Source of the DNA: Candidatus Bathyarchaeota archaeon | Lineage (GTDB): Archaea > Thermoproteota > Bathyarchaeia > Bathyarchaeales > Bathycorpusculaceae | NCBI GenBank assembly: GCA_003601875.1 | Contig: PIYF01000058.1 | Location: 1-14,060, forward strand | Length of the DNA: 14,060 bases | Direction of reading: 5' to 3' | Shown: piece by piece, positions 7,411-13,764 of the stretch | Layout: every line of letters starts with the position of its first letter | Position numbering within the stretch: the first letter of the stretch is position 1 | Made by a program: the position numbers and the translations under genes | Notes under the pieces: model-generated | What the model was told of the DNA's origin: nothing | Databases searched by the model: none | The model's input: the letters and a program-made list of their open reading frames with translations, nothing else

Positions 7411-8195
7411 ATGTTTGGCGGAGGCGGTGGAGGTGGAGGTTTCCGCTGCTCCTCTTTCATCTTCATTGAATAATAATGAAATGTCAGTGATATCGGAACT
7501 ATCGGTGAAATAAAAGCTGAGGCTATACTGCTTACTGTATATTTGTAGGCGCCGAACGGAGTTCCTATGAGAGAACCAATGAAACCTACAATTCCCACTA
7601 TTAGATAAATTATGAGGAGGAGAGCAAAAGTTTTTAACCATCTATTGCTGACAAGTTTTCTGCTTCTTGAAAGGCTTTCTAATACTCCAGCATCTTCTAT
7701 CATTATTGCTTGAATGATCAAGGAAAACATTATGGTTATTATTATCCCTGGAACTATTAACGCTATAAAACCCAGAAAGGCTAATATTGCAACTACAATA
7801 TCGGCTGCTAACAGAGAAACAAGCTTATAAACTGTAAAATTGAAGGATTCCTCAAGACTTGGATTCTTTTCTTCAATTATATCAGCTGCAAACTTTACAC
7901 ATATTCCCTCAGCTATGCACCTTACAACCAGCGAGATAATACCCACTACAAGGCTTACACCTAACAAACCAATCATGTAGCTCCAAAGCTTATTCATTGC
8001 AATTTCAGGTGAAATTGAAGGACCTAATTCAGGCATAGACTCTGCATATTTAACTATTAAAATGCTAAAGCTCCCAGTCACTAGGGATGCTATGAGCATT
8101 GGCATAAAAAGACTAGCAAAATTTTCTGAATAAAGTTTAAAAGCTTCTTTTAACGTCTCCTCAATTGAAAGTTCACGGGAAATTTTCAAATTCAT
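7407..8195 (-). CDS. Multi-pass membrane protein with C-terminal polyproline tail
   Basis: 262 residues, not matched to a named function. After an amphipathic N-terminus ([16 protein letters not shown]), about six hydrophobic segments can be drawn near 29-49, 72-98, 127-147, 148-166, 188-212 and 221-240. The motif [23 protein letters not shown] (172-194) and the alternating layout recall the archaeal/bacterial DUF975 or glycerophosphodiesterase-membrane-domain type proteins, whose role is unclear. The C-terminus is basic ([10 protein letters not shown]) and ends in eight consecutive prolines and NI. Such a run would be expected to need aIF5A for efficient translation. ATG 8195 is preceded by GTGAT and lies 17 nt after the Mut7-C gene stop, so it is probably the last gene of that operon. 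Its TAA overlaps the rpoK TAA. Confidence 0.75.
   Translation of the reverse strand: MNLKISRELSIEETLKEAFKLYSENFASLFMPMLIASLVTGSFSILIVKYAESMPELGPSISPEIAMNKLWSYMIGLLGVSLVVGIISLVVRCIAEGICVKFAADIIEEKNPSLEESFNFTVYKLVSLLAADIVVAILAFLGFIALIVPGIIITIMFSLIIQAIMIEDAGVLESLSRSRKLVSNRWLKTFALLLIIYLIVGIVGFIGSLIGTPFGAYKYTVSSIASAFISPIVPISLTFHYYSMKMKEEQRKPPPPPPPPNI
7417..7439 (+). other. Eight-fold GG repeat just after rpoK (potential two-tier G-quadruplex)
   Basis: Eight GG pairs separated by single bases begin seven bases after the rpoK stop. On the minus strand the same bases encode the eight-proline tail of the membrane protein. In the rpoK transcript this stretch could fold as a two-layer G-quadruplex in the 3' region. 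That folding is inferred from spacing only. Confidence 0.4.
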
Positions 8196-8212
8196 TTAAT
8201 CACGCTGTTTAA

Positions 8213-8707
8213 CTAGTTTCTGTTTCTTTCCAAAATTTCTTTCGCTGCTTTCAGGGTTTTTTTGATTCCACGCCAGTGGCTTCCCTGCCAATAAATTTTT
8301 CCACATTTTGGACATTTCCAGAATTCATTGTAATAGTTGAAAGTGTTTTTCTCAACTTTACCGGCAACTTCTTCCTTTGATACTAGTTTTATTTTAGCGT
8401 TACATTTCGGACATCTTGACCTAGTCATGTCTATTTCAAGTTTTAAGTTAAATCTTTGAGCCACTTGTGCAAGTTTTTCAGCTTCTGTTTTTCCCTCTAG
8501 GTAAAAGGCTGTTACACCTTTTGTTGCGGCTTGCTGATAAAGTTCTAAATCTCTTGTTAAAAGCACTCTGCTTTCACTTTTAGCAATTTCTAATAGTTGA
8601 TTATCGTCAATATTGTTGGAATATTTAACATCGTGACCTAACATTCGAAGCCAACGGGTAAGTTTACCAAGCATTCCATCTGCAACAAACTTCAATTGCC
8701 ACGGCAT
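8213..8707 (-). CDS. Mut7-C PIN-like RNase domain protein with zinc ribbon
   Basis: 164 residues. KFVADGMLGKLTRWLRMLGHDVKY (6-29) and LLTRDLELYQQA (49-60) are the hallmark blocks of the Mut7-C domain, a PIN-like fold with acidic residues D10, D34/D35 and D53 as likely metal ligands. A zinc ribbon follows, CPKC at 99-102 and CPKCG at 132-136, and a basic C-terminal helix. The domain is named from the C-terminal part of Mut-7 exonuclease and is predicted to be a nuclease acting on RNA; archaeal stand-alone forms are uncharacterised as far as I know. ATG 8707 overlaps the end of pyrC by 16 nt, and the membrane-protein gene follows after 17 nt. Confidence 0.85.
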   Translation of the reverse strand: MPWQLKFVADGMLGKLTRWLRMLGHDVKYSNNIDDNQLLEIAKSESRVLLTRDLELYQQAATKGVTAFYLEGKTEAEKLAQVAQRFNLKLEIDMTRSRCPKCNAKIKLVSKEEVAGKVEKNTFNYYNEFWKCPKCGKIYWQGSHWRGIKKTLKAAKEILERNRN

Positions 8708-9600
8708 CCCTTTTTTAACACTTTTCCAGTTCCAGGCTTCGCTATTATAGAATCTTCATCCATAATTAATATGCCGTTTACAAATGTTTTTACAGGTTTT
8801 CCCTTAACCTTCCATCCGTCAAACGGGGAAAACTTTGCTTTTGAATGAAAGTTTGAGGCGTCTATTTTAAATTCTCTATGCAAATCGACAACTACAAGAT
8901 CTGCATCCATCCCATTCTCCAATTTTCCCTTGCCATTCAAATCGAAAATTTCGGCGGGTTTTTCAGAGGTTAACCTAACTAAATCTTTAATTGCCAATCT
9001 TCCATTATTCACCTCTGTAAGCAACAGAGGAAGCGTTGTTTCTAATCCTGGAACGCCAACTTTAACACTCCACACATCGTCAACTTTTTTCTCAGTTAAA
9101 AAGTGAGGTGCATGATCAGAAGCTATAATGTCTATCCATCCTTTCCGTATTCCAAACCAAAGAGCTTTTTGATCAGCCTTCTCTCTAAAAGGAGGCACAG
9201 TTACAGCTAAAGTTCCAATTTTTTTCAAGTCATCTATCGACAGAAATAGGTGGTGGGGAGTAACTTCGCAAGTTAACGGCAGTTCAGCTCTTTTCGCTTC
9301 AACCAAAATTTCTAAGCCTTTTCTTGTAGTTAGATGACATAAATGTGTTTGGACGTTAGTTTGCTTAACTATTTTAACTAATTTTTTCACAGCTTCAACT
9401 TCAGCCTTTTCAGAGTGAACCTCAAGGAAGGCTTCGATGCTATTACAGCCTTCAAGTTTAAGCTTTTCCTCTTTCTCCCTTAACATTGCCCAATCTTCAG
9501 CGTGGACAGCCACCGGAATTCCTAATTCGCCAGCTTTTTTGAACGCTTTCATAACCATCTCTTCATCGCCAATTTTTAATCCACCTATTTCAGCAGCCAT
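8692..9600 (-). CDS. pyrC: Dihydroorotase, C-terminal fragment of a frameshifted gene
   Basis: 302 residues from ATG 9600, but homology continues upstream in this frame to about 9624 (GAFAFKFF, then MAAEIGGLKIG), where the frame is lost. It holds VAVHAED (H33), QTHLCHL (H86, H89) and IIASDHAPH (D162, H163), the metal ligands and catalytic aspartate of dihydroorotase, and the late block PAEIFDLNGKGKLENGMDADLVVVD typical of amidohydrolases. The lysine in AFKFF, just upstream of this ATG, is in the position of the carboxylated metal-bridging lysine of related enzymes. ATG 9600 has no ribosome binding site and cuts the domain in mid strand, so it is unlikely to be a real start. If read with the N-terminal fragment and one extra base, the whole gene encodes about 451 residues. 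It overlaps the Mut7-C gene by 16 nt. Confidence 0.85.
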   Translation of the reverse strand: MAAEIGGLKIGDEEMVMKAFKKAGELGIPVAVHAEDWAMLREKEEKLKLEGCNSIEAFLEVHSEKAEVEAVKKLVKIVKQTNVQTHLCHLTTRKGLEILVEAKRAELPLTCEVTPHHLFLSIDDLKKIGTLAVTVPPFREKADQKALWFGIRKGWIDIIASDHAPHFLTEKKVDDVWSVKVGVPGLETTLPLLLTEVNNGRLAIKDLVRLTSEKPAEIFDLNGKGKLENGMDADLVVVDLHREFKIDASNFHSKAKFSPFDGWKVKGKPVKTFVNGILIMDEDSIIAKPGTGKVLKKGCRGN

Positions 9601-10046
9601 GAAAAATTTGAAAGCAAAAGCTCCCGTATATTAACTATCTTTTCAATTTCTTCAAGATTTTTTGGAAAGGCTGAATAAAAACCAACATTAACAAGGATTT
9701 TTCCTTCAGCTATTCTTATACGATTCCTTAAAGTTTCAGCACTCATAGTTACAGGTTTATTGTTAGGCATATCAAGAACTGTTGTTACTCCACCCGCTGC
9801 TGCAGCTGCAGTTCCAGTGTAAAAATCTTCCTTGTAAGCTTTACCTTCATCCCTTAAATGTACATGAACATCTATCATTCCCGGCAAAACCAGGAAACCT
9901 TTAAGATTTATCACCGTTTCAGCTTTGGGCATATTTGCCTTTTTACCAAGCTTAAAAATTTTTCCTTCATGGATTGCTATGCTGCATTCTTTTATTTCTC
10001 CACTAACATAGGCTTTTATGTTGTTAAGAACCGTGTCAACTATCAA
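9585..10046 (-). CDS. pyrC: Dihydroorotase, N-terminal fragment of a frameshifted gene
   Basis: 153 codons, from TTG 10046 to a TAG at 9585-9587. Residues 1-139 are a normal dihydroorotase N-terminus: a small beta domain, then LPGMIDVHVHLRDEG with metal and substrate residues H61, H63 and R65, AAAAGGVTTVLDMPNNKP (80-97), and VGFYSAFPKNLEEIEKIV. After N139 the sequence (IRELLLSNFSWLLK) is out-of-frame product of the bases that encode GAFAFKFFMAAE in the next frame. Dihydroorotase closes carbamoyl-aspartate to dihydroorotate in pyrimidine synthesis. The TTG start lies 14 nt after the stop of the preceding CBS gene and has only a weak GAGAG upstream. No other pyrimidine gene is near. Confidence 0.85.
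   Translation of the reverse strand: MIVDTVLNNIKAYVSGEIKECSIAIHEGKIFKLGKKANMPKAETVINLKGFLVLPGMIDVHVHLRDEGKAYKEDFYTGTAAAAAGGVTTVLDMPNNKPVTMSAETLRNRIRIAEGKILVNVGFYSAFPKNLEEIEKIVNIRELLLSNFSWLLK
9624..9633 (-). other. Frameshift point in pyrC (one base missing)
   Basis: The upstream frame reads ATA GTT AAT ATA CGG GAG, while the conserved downstream frame reads TAT ACG GGA GCT TTT GCT TTC AAA. The downstream frame has a TAA at 9631-9633 directly before the conserved part, so the break must lie within about ten bases. Adding one base near here gives I-V-N-x-T-G-A-F-A-F-K, a sensible dihydroorotase. Total gene length is 1355 nt, one short of a multiple of three. Confidence 0.8.
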
Positions 10047-10060
10047 CCTTTTTCTCTCAA

Positions 10061-10969
10061 TTATTCTATCTTTTTAAAGAAGTCCCTTTCAGTTATTATA
10101 CCTACAAGTTTCTCTTTCTCTATAACTGGCAGAGCCCCTATGTTTCTTTCCCGCATGATTTTTGCAGCTTCACCTATATCTGCATATGGGTTTATCGTCG
10201 CCACATCTTTGTTAGCTATCTCAAATACTGATGTGTTTAAAACTTGCAATATTGTTCCAGACCTTAAATGTTTAAAAACTTCTCCTGAACCGAAAAATCT
10301 CAGAATATCCATCACAGTCACTATGCCAATCAGTTTTCCATCTGAAACCAGAGGCAGCCTTCTGAAACCCTTATTTGTCATGGTTTTTGCAGCTTCAAAT
10401 ATTGTTGTTTGAGAAAGAGCTGTTACAACTTTTTTTGACATAAGCTCTGCAACTTTCACCCTACTTATTCGGTCAGCAAACATGTTGGCTATATCCCTCT
10501 CCGTTATTATAGCCCTTACATGTCGTTCATCATCAATAACTGGTAAGCCGCCGACATTTTTCTCTTTCATTAATTTTATAGCGTCACTTATTTTGGCTGA
10601 AATTTTCACAGAGATAACATTTTTGGTCATTATGATTTTAACTGGTTCATTTATGGCTTTGAAAATGTTTCCAGCAAATTTCTTTTCAATTATTTGAAAT
10701 TTTTCCCCTCCACCTAAATAGTTTATTATGTCAGGCGCCGTTATTATTCCCTCTAAGGTTTTTGTCCCTGGGTCAGCTATTGGTATACGTCTAAAACCTT
10801 CCTTAATCATTATTTTTATTGCATCGTAAATTGGTGTGGTTGGAGACATGGTTATAACCGGGCTTTTTGCAATACGCAGTATTTCTCCTTCACTTTTCCG
10901 AGAAGAGTGTTTTTTCAGTGAAACTGGTCCTTTACCTCTTAAAGTTCTCCGGAAACCTTCTCTACTCAA
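10061..10969 (-). CDS. Four-CBS-domain protein (two tandem CBS pairs)
   Basis: 302 residues from TTG 10969. Positions below count from TTG 10981, four codons upstream. A basic N-terminal tail is followed by CBS motifs at about 35-90, 113-170, 177-232 and 251-306. The two halves look duplicated: GFRRIPIAD with YLGGGEKF in the first, GFRRLPLVSDG with FFGSGEVF in the second, and each ends in a GLPVI/GALPVI-ITERD block. CBS pairs bind AMP, ATP, SAM or similar ligands. No catalytic or DNA-binding domain is attached, so it is probably a soluble nucleotide sensor acting on an unknown partner. The frame opens at TTG 10981, but TTG 10969 has GGTGA five bases upstream and overlaps the previous stop (TTGAGTAG), so I prefer it. 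pyrC follows after 14 nt. Confidence 0.85.
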   Translation of the reverse strand: MSREGFRRTLRGKGPVSLKKHSSRKSEGEILRIAKSPVITMSPTTPIYDAIKIMIKEGFRRIPIADPGTKTLEGIITAPDIINYLGGGEKFQIIEKKFAGNIFKAINEPVKIIMTKNVISVKISAKISDAIKLMKEKNVGGLPVIDDERHVRAIITERDIANMFADRISRVKVAELMSKKVVTALSQTTIFEAAKTMTNKGFRRLPLVSDGKLIGIVTVMDILRFFGSGEVFKHLRSGTILQVLNTSVFEIANKDVATINPYADIGEAAKIMRERNIGALPVIEKEKLVGIITERDFFKKIE

Positions 10970-11801
10970 ATTTTTCACCAATTAAAAGTTTAACCACATC
11001 TTCACGATCTACAATGCCCACCAGTCTTCCTTTTTCATCCTTCACTGGAACCCGCCCTATACCTTTTTTAATCATGAATTCAACAGTCCTCTGAACAGTT
11101 ACTGTGGGTTTTACCGCTATAACATTTGTTTTCATTACAGCAGAAACTTTTGACGGTTTACGGAAACGTCCCTTTCTAGATTCAAATGAAGGCATAACTG
11201 CTCCGCTTTTTAAAAGGTCAAGTTGGGTAACTATTCCTACAAGCACGTCCTTTTTAACCACTGGAAGGCCAGCAAAAGATTTTTTCTGCATAAGTCTCCA
11301 AACGTTGTCTATTTCATCTTCAGGTGTGCATGTAACAACTTTTTTTGACATTATTTCTGAAACTGGTTTTGAAAGTTTATTCCTTTCAGTTTTAAATTTA
11401 ACTTTTATGAAACCTTCAAGCTTTAAAACTCCTCTATAAGTTTTATCTTGAGAAGATTCTACAACAGGGATGCACCACTCGTCAAGTCTAAGCATTTCTT
11501 TAATTGCTGAATAAACATCATCATTAATGGTGGCTGTATATTTGGGTTTATTCATTATTCCTTTTACCTTTATCGGCGAAACGGATGATGTGACTTTTAA
11601 TATATCATTTCTTGATATAACACCTAACAATTTTTTATATCCATCCACCACTGGAAGAATTCTTAATGTTAGATCTCTTATTAGCGCTCTAGCCTTTGTG
11701 GCAAGTTCGTCTTCATAAATATAAGGGTGTTTCTCATCCAAAATTTCTTTAACACGCAAGAAATCGCCTCTCGCTATCCACTCTCCAATTCTTCTCTGCA
11801 T
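10962..11801 (-). CDS. Four-CBS-domain protein
   Basis: 279 residues from ATG 11801. CBS motifs lie near 16-70 (LRILPVVDGYKKLLGVISRNDIL), 80-138 (EWCIPVVES, a divergent unit with GVLKLEGFI), 148-200 (FAGLPVVKKDVLVGIVTQLDLL) and 220-275 (IGRVPVKDEKGRLVGIVDREDVV). No membrane or catalytic domain is present. The family binds adenosine-containing ligands; the partner here is unknown. MSKKVVT opens the third CBS unit in this protein and also in the downstream four-CBS protein, and the underlying 17 bases are identical. The start overlaps the preceding CBS/Zn-ribbon gene by 28 nt, so ribosomes probably pass from one to the next. The stop TAG is shared with the start region of the next gene. Confidence 0.87.
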   Translation of the reverse strand: MQRRIGEWIARGDFLRVKEILDEKHPYIYEDELATKARALIRDLTLRILPVVDGYKKLLGVISRNDILKVTSSVSPIKVKGIMNKPKYTATINDDVYSAIKEMLRLDEWCIPVVESSQDKTYRGVLKLEGFIKVKFKTERNKLSKPVSEIMSKKVVTCTPEDEIDNVWRLMQKKSFAGLPVVKKDVLVGIVTQLDLLKSGAVMPSFESRKGRFRKPSKVSAVMKTNVIAVKPTVTVQRTVEFMIKKGIGRVPVKDEKGRLVGIVDREDVVKLLIGEKFE

Positions 11802-12352
11802 TCTTCACAGAGAAATTCACCGTTCACCTCTTTCAGGTTATCTGACCAACTTCCACATCTGTCGCAGTAGCCTGCAAGCGGTGGTTCTTCACTTGCTGTT
11901 TCAGCCATGTTTTCACCTTCAATTCTCGCTTTTTCCAACGTCATTTCCAACAGTTCAGGCATAACCGCCAAAATATCCTTACTTGAAACTATTCCGATAA
12001 GTCTCCCCTTATAAACGACGCCGAGTCTCCTAATGTTCAGCCTGCTCATTCTTCTAGCTGCGTTACTTATGGTTTCATCAGGCTCAATCATTATTAGAGG
12101 CGTTGTCATAACGTCTCCAGCCTTCACAGCGTCTGGTTTAACATTTTTCGCTAAAACTCTTACAACAAGATCCCTTTCAGTTATTATCCCCACTGGTTTT
12201 CCTTCCTTTCCTGTAACAATTATGCATCCTAAACCATGCTTATCCATGAGTTCTGCAACTTTATTAGCCGTAGCATTCTCCTCTATGGTTACCACTGGAC
12301 TGCTCATAACATCCTTAACGAGCATCCTTGACCTCAGTCCAAGGTCTGACAT
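11774..12352 (-). CDS. CBS-pair protein with C-terminal zinc ribbon
   Basis: 192 residues from ATG 12352. A single CBS pair spans LVKDVMSSPVVTIEEN to SSKDILAVM, with GITERD-like ends in both units. A charged linker leads to a ribbon with CDRC and CEEC (C163, C166, C182, C185 from this start). CBS pairs fused to a zinc ribbon are known in archaea; Thermoplasma Ta0289 is a structurally studied example. The role is probably ligand sensing. The open frame extends to TTG 12391, but the predicted transcription start is near 12388. Two ATGs remain: 12352, with GGTG five bases upstream, and 12325 (MLVKDVM), with GAGGT five bases upstream. The choice is uncertain. It is the first gene of the minus-strand run, divergent from S26e. 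Confidence 0.85.
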   Translation of the reverse strand: MSDLGLRSRMLVKDVMSSPVVTIEENATANKVAELMDKHGLGCIIVTGKEGKPVGIITERDLVVRVLAKNVKPDAVKAGDVMTTPLIMIEPDETISNAARRMSRLNIRRLGVVYKGRLIGIVSSKDILAVMPELLEMTLEKARIEGENMAETASEEPPLAGYCDRCGSWSDNLKEVNGEFLCEECREELESG

Positions 12353-12400
12353 GCCTCCACCCAACTGGTGAACATTGCTAACTTCAATCAACCAAAATAA

Positions 12401-12440
12401 TTATCACACATTTAAAACTTGTTATGAATAATTTATCACA
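12401..12440 (-). promoter_or_regulatory. Promoter of the CBS/pyrC gene run with paired TGTGATAA sites
   Basis: A TTTTAAAT element (minus strand, 12411-12418) is the likely TATA box, predicting transcription from near 12388. Identical TGTGATAA octamers lie on both sides, at 12433-12440 and 12401-12408, exactly 32 bp apart, about three helical turns. This arrangement could be a pair of operator half-sites. The region is AT-rich, so chance is not excluded. Confidence 0.4.
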
Positions 12441-12447
12441 TGGTTGT

Positions 12448-12460
12448 AAACATTGTTTAA
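12448..12460. repeat. Second copy of the AAACATTGTTTAA palindromic core
   Basis: The 13-base core is identical to the centre of the palindrome at 5373-5389; the outer arms here are imperfect (TGTAAAC / GTTTAAG). It lies between the divergent promoters of S26e and the CBS run, about 20 bp upstream of the S26e TATA box. Confidence 0.4.
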
Positions 12461-12479
12461 GGTTTAAGTTTGAGACAGA

Positions 12480-12488
12480 TATATAAAG
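12480..12488 (+). promoter_or_regulatory. TATA box for ribosomal protein S26e
   Basis: TATATAAAG lies about 46 nt before the TTG start. Transcription should begin near 12508, leaving a leader of about 20 nt with GAAGTGA as a weak Shine-Dalgarno. Confidence 0.6.
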
Positions 12489-12529
12489 AAGCCAGTTGTT
12501 TAAAGATGTAAAGCTTGAAGTGAAAAACC

Positions 12530-12811
12530 TTGCCTTACAAAAGAAAAAGTCGTGGAAGATCAAAAGGCGGTAAGGGAAGAAGCGGTTACGTTCAGTGTGC
12601 TGGTTGTGGCGAACTTGTTCCAAGGGATAAAGCTAAAAAAGTCACTAGAAGAGTTTCTGTAGTTGACCCTGCCTTGGCAAAAGAACTCCGCCAGAAAGGG
12701 GCATATATATCCGCTCCTGTTGAAACAAAATATTATTGTATTTCATGTGCTGTGCATCGAGGAATCGTAAAGGTTAGAGCTAAGGATGAGAGAAGGAAAA
12801 GAAGGTTTTAA
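12530..12811 (+). CDS. rps26e: 30S ribosomal protein S26e
   Basis: 93 residues from TTG 12530. The very basic start PYKRKSRGRSKGGKG and the zinc-finger pairs CAGC (C23, C26) and CISC (C70, C73), with YYCISCAVHRGIVKVR, are the S26e signature. In eukaryotes the homologue sits at the mRNA exit channel of the small subunit. Among archaea the protein is mostly in TACK and Asgard lineages, which is useful for placing the organism. It is a single-gene unit with its own TATA box. The upstream GAAGTGA supports the TTG start, and the conserved Met-Pro-Tyr-Lys type N-terminus fits. It converges on the lipid-synthase gene with five bases between stops. Confidence 0.95.
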   Translation: MPYKRKSRGRSKGGKGRSGYVQCAGCGELVPRDKAKKVTRRVSVVDPALAKELRQKGAYISAPVETKYYCISCAVHRGIVKVRAKDERRKRRF

Positions 12812-12816
12812 AGCTT

Positions 12817-13416
12817 TCAATTTTTCAATTTTTTGTAAACATAAAAACTTCTTTGAAGAACTGTCAAGTTTGTGAGAACTGCAAGTATTATTATACCTAT
12901 GTTTAAGGCTTGAAAACGAAAAATAGCGATTAAACTGGCAGCAGCCAGTATTAGTATGCGCTCAGCTCTTTCAGTTATCCCAACTGATTCCATTTTCAGT
13001 CCAGCGGCTTCAGCCCTTGCACGAGTGTAGCTCACAAGCAAAGAACCAGCAAGAGCAAGCGAACCCCAAAAAGGGTCACATAACCTACCAATTATTATAC
13101 CTGCATAGACGGAGGCGTCTGCGTATCTATCTAAAACTGAGTCGAAGAAACCACCAAATTTTGTTGTCTGCTTATAAAGTCTTGCAAGGACACCGTCTAA
13201 AGCGTCACAGAAACCTGAAAGTAAAAGCACGACGGTTGCAAGTAAGAGATAGAATGGATTTCTTCCCTGCGTGTAAATTATAGCTGACGAGAAAGCCAAA
13301 AAAATACCTATTATGCTTACCATGTTAGGTGTTAATCCCAACTCATGAGCAAGTTTAGCTTCAGCAGCAAGTTTCTCCTGAACTTTCTTTTTAAATTTTG
13401 TTAACATTGATTTCAC
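12817..13416 (-). CDS. CDP-alcohol phosphatidyltransferase, probably archaetidylinositol phosphate synthase
   Basis: 199 residues from GTG 13416 (196 from ATG 13407). The CDP-alcohol phosphotransferase motif D-x2-DG-x2-AR-x8-G-x3-D-x3-D is complete: D71, D74, G75, A78, R79, G88, D92 and D96, where the four aspartates bind the metals. About six hydrophobic segments surround it. The opening AHELGLTPNMVSIIG and the length fit the archaeal group that joins CDP-archaeol to inositol-3-phosphate at the membrane, the first step to archaetidylinositol. Serine- and glycerol-phosphate-using relatives share the motif, so substrate is inferred from overall similarity as I recall it. Either start is possible; a TGTGA stretch precedes ATG 13407. 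It converges on S26e and diverges from the DUF1805 gene. Confidence 0.85.
   Translation of the reverse strand: MKSMLTKFKKKVQEKLAAEAKLAHELGLTPNMVSIIGIFLAFSSAIIYTQGRNPFYLLLATVVLLLSGFCDALDGVLARLYKQTTKFGGFFDSVLDRYADASVYAGIIIGRLCDPFWGSLALAGSLLVSYTRARAEAAGLKMESVGITERAERILILAAASLIAIFRFQALNIGIIILAVLTNLTVLQRSFYVYKKLKN
12818..12836 (+). terminator. Probable T-rich terminator of S26e
   Basis: CAATTTTTCAATTTTTT begins seven bases after the S26e stop. Runs of T without a hairpin are the usual archaeal intrinsic terminator. It lies within the last codons of the convergent lipid-synthase gene. Confidence 0.45.
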
Positions 13417-13424
13417 ATCTTAAA

Positions 13425-13432
13425 TTTTATAG
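13425..13432 (+). promoter_or_regulatory. Likely TATA box for the DUF1805 gene
   Basis: TTTTATAG lies about 40 nt before ATG 13470; transcription would start near 13455. Read on the other strand it is CTATAAAA, but for the divergent lipid-synthase gene its spacing (16-25 nt upstream of the starts) is too short, so that gene may use a different element near 13440-13453. Confidence 0.35.
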
Positions 13433-13469
13433 TTGAAATTATGTAAAATAACTTGGGGAAGTGATTTAT

Positions 13470-13763
13470 ATGGTAACGGTTACGCCTATAAAAATTGATG
13501 GAAAAAAATGTTTGGGAGTGAAAGTTGAACTGCCTGATTCTCCGCCAATGCTCTTGATAATAGCTGAAAAAGGTTTTGTAATGTGCGGTTTTCTAAATGT
13601 GGAAGCTGCAGAGAAGCTTAACGTTGCAGCTGCTGTTGTAAGCGGGGTGAAAACTTTTAAGGATGTATTAAACGCTGAAGTTAAGGCTGTTACTTCAAAA
13701 GCGAAAAATATGGGTGTAAACATTAAGATGAAGGGAGTTGAAGCTTTAAAAAGAATGTTTTAG
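13470..13763 (+). CDS. DUF1805 domain protein
   Basis: 97 residues from ATG 13470. KCLGVKVELPDSPPMLLIIAEKGFVMCGFLNVEAAEKL is the DUF1805 signature (family includes Bacillus YunC), and the domain covers nearly the whole protein. Function is not established. The C-terminal part has VVSGVKTFKDVLNAEVKAVTSKAKNMGV and ends basic. The frame opens at GTG 13461, but ATG 13470 is preceded by AAGTGAT with suitable spacing, and the family normally starts close to this methionine. The stop is one base from the stop of the convergent nadM gene. Confidence 0.85.
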   Translation: MVTVTPIKIDGKKCLGVKVELPDSPPMLLIIAEKGFVMCGFLNVEAAEKLNVAAAVVSGVKTFKDVLNAEVKAVTSKAKNMGVNIKMKGVEALKRMF

Positions 13764-13764
13764 T

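Noticed and set aside
9858..10412. 184-codon plus-strand open frame opposite pyrC and the CBS gene
   Set aside because: It runs antisense across two real genes and its product shows no domain; the length is explained by AT-rich antisense composition.
12392..12529. Search for a small RNA (C/D box or tRNA) in the longest intergenic gap
   Set aside because: No C and D box pair at suitable spacing and no cloverleaf; the gap is accounted for by two divergent promoters and short repeats.
12384..12623. Minus-strand open frame across the S26e promoter and start
   Set aside because: It is antisense to the conserved S26e N-terminus, and its product is unlike any protein family I recognise.
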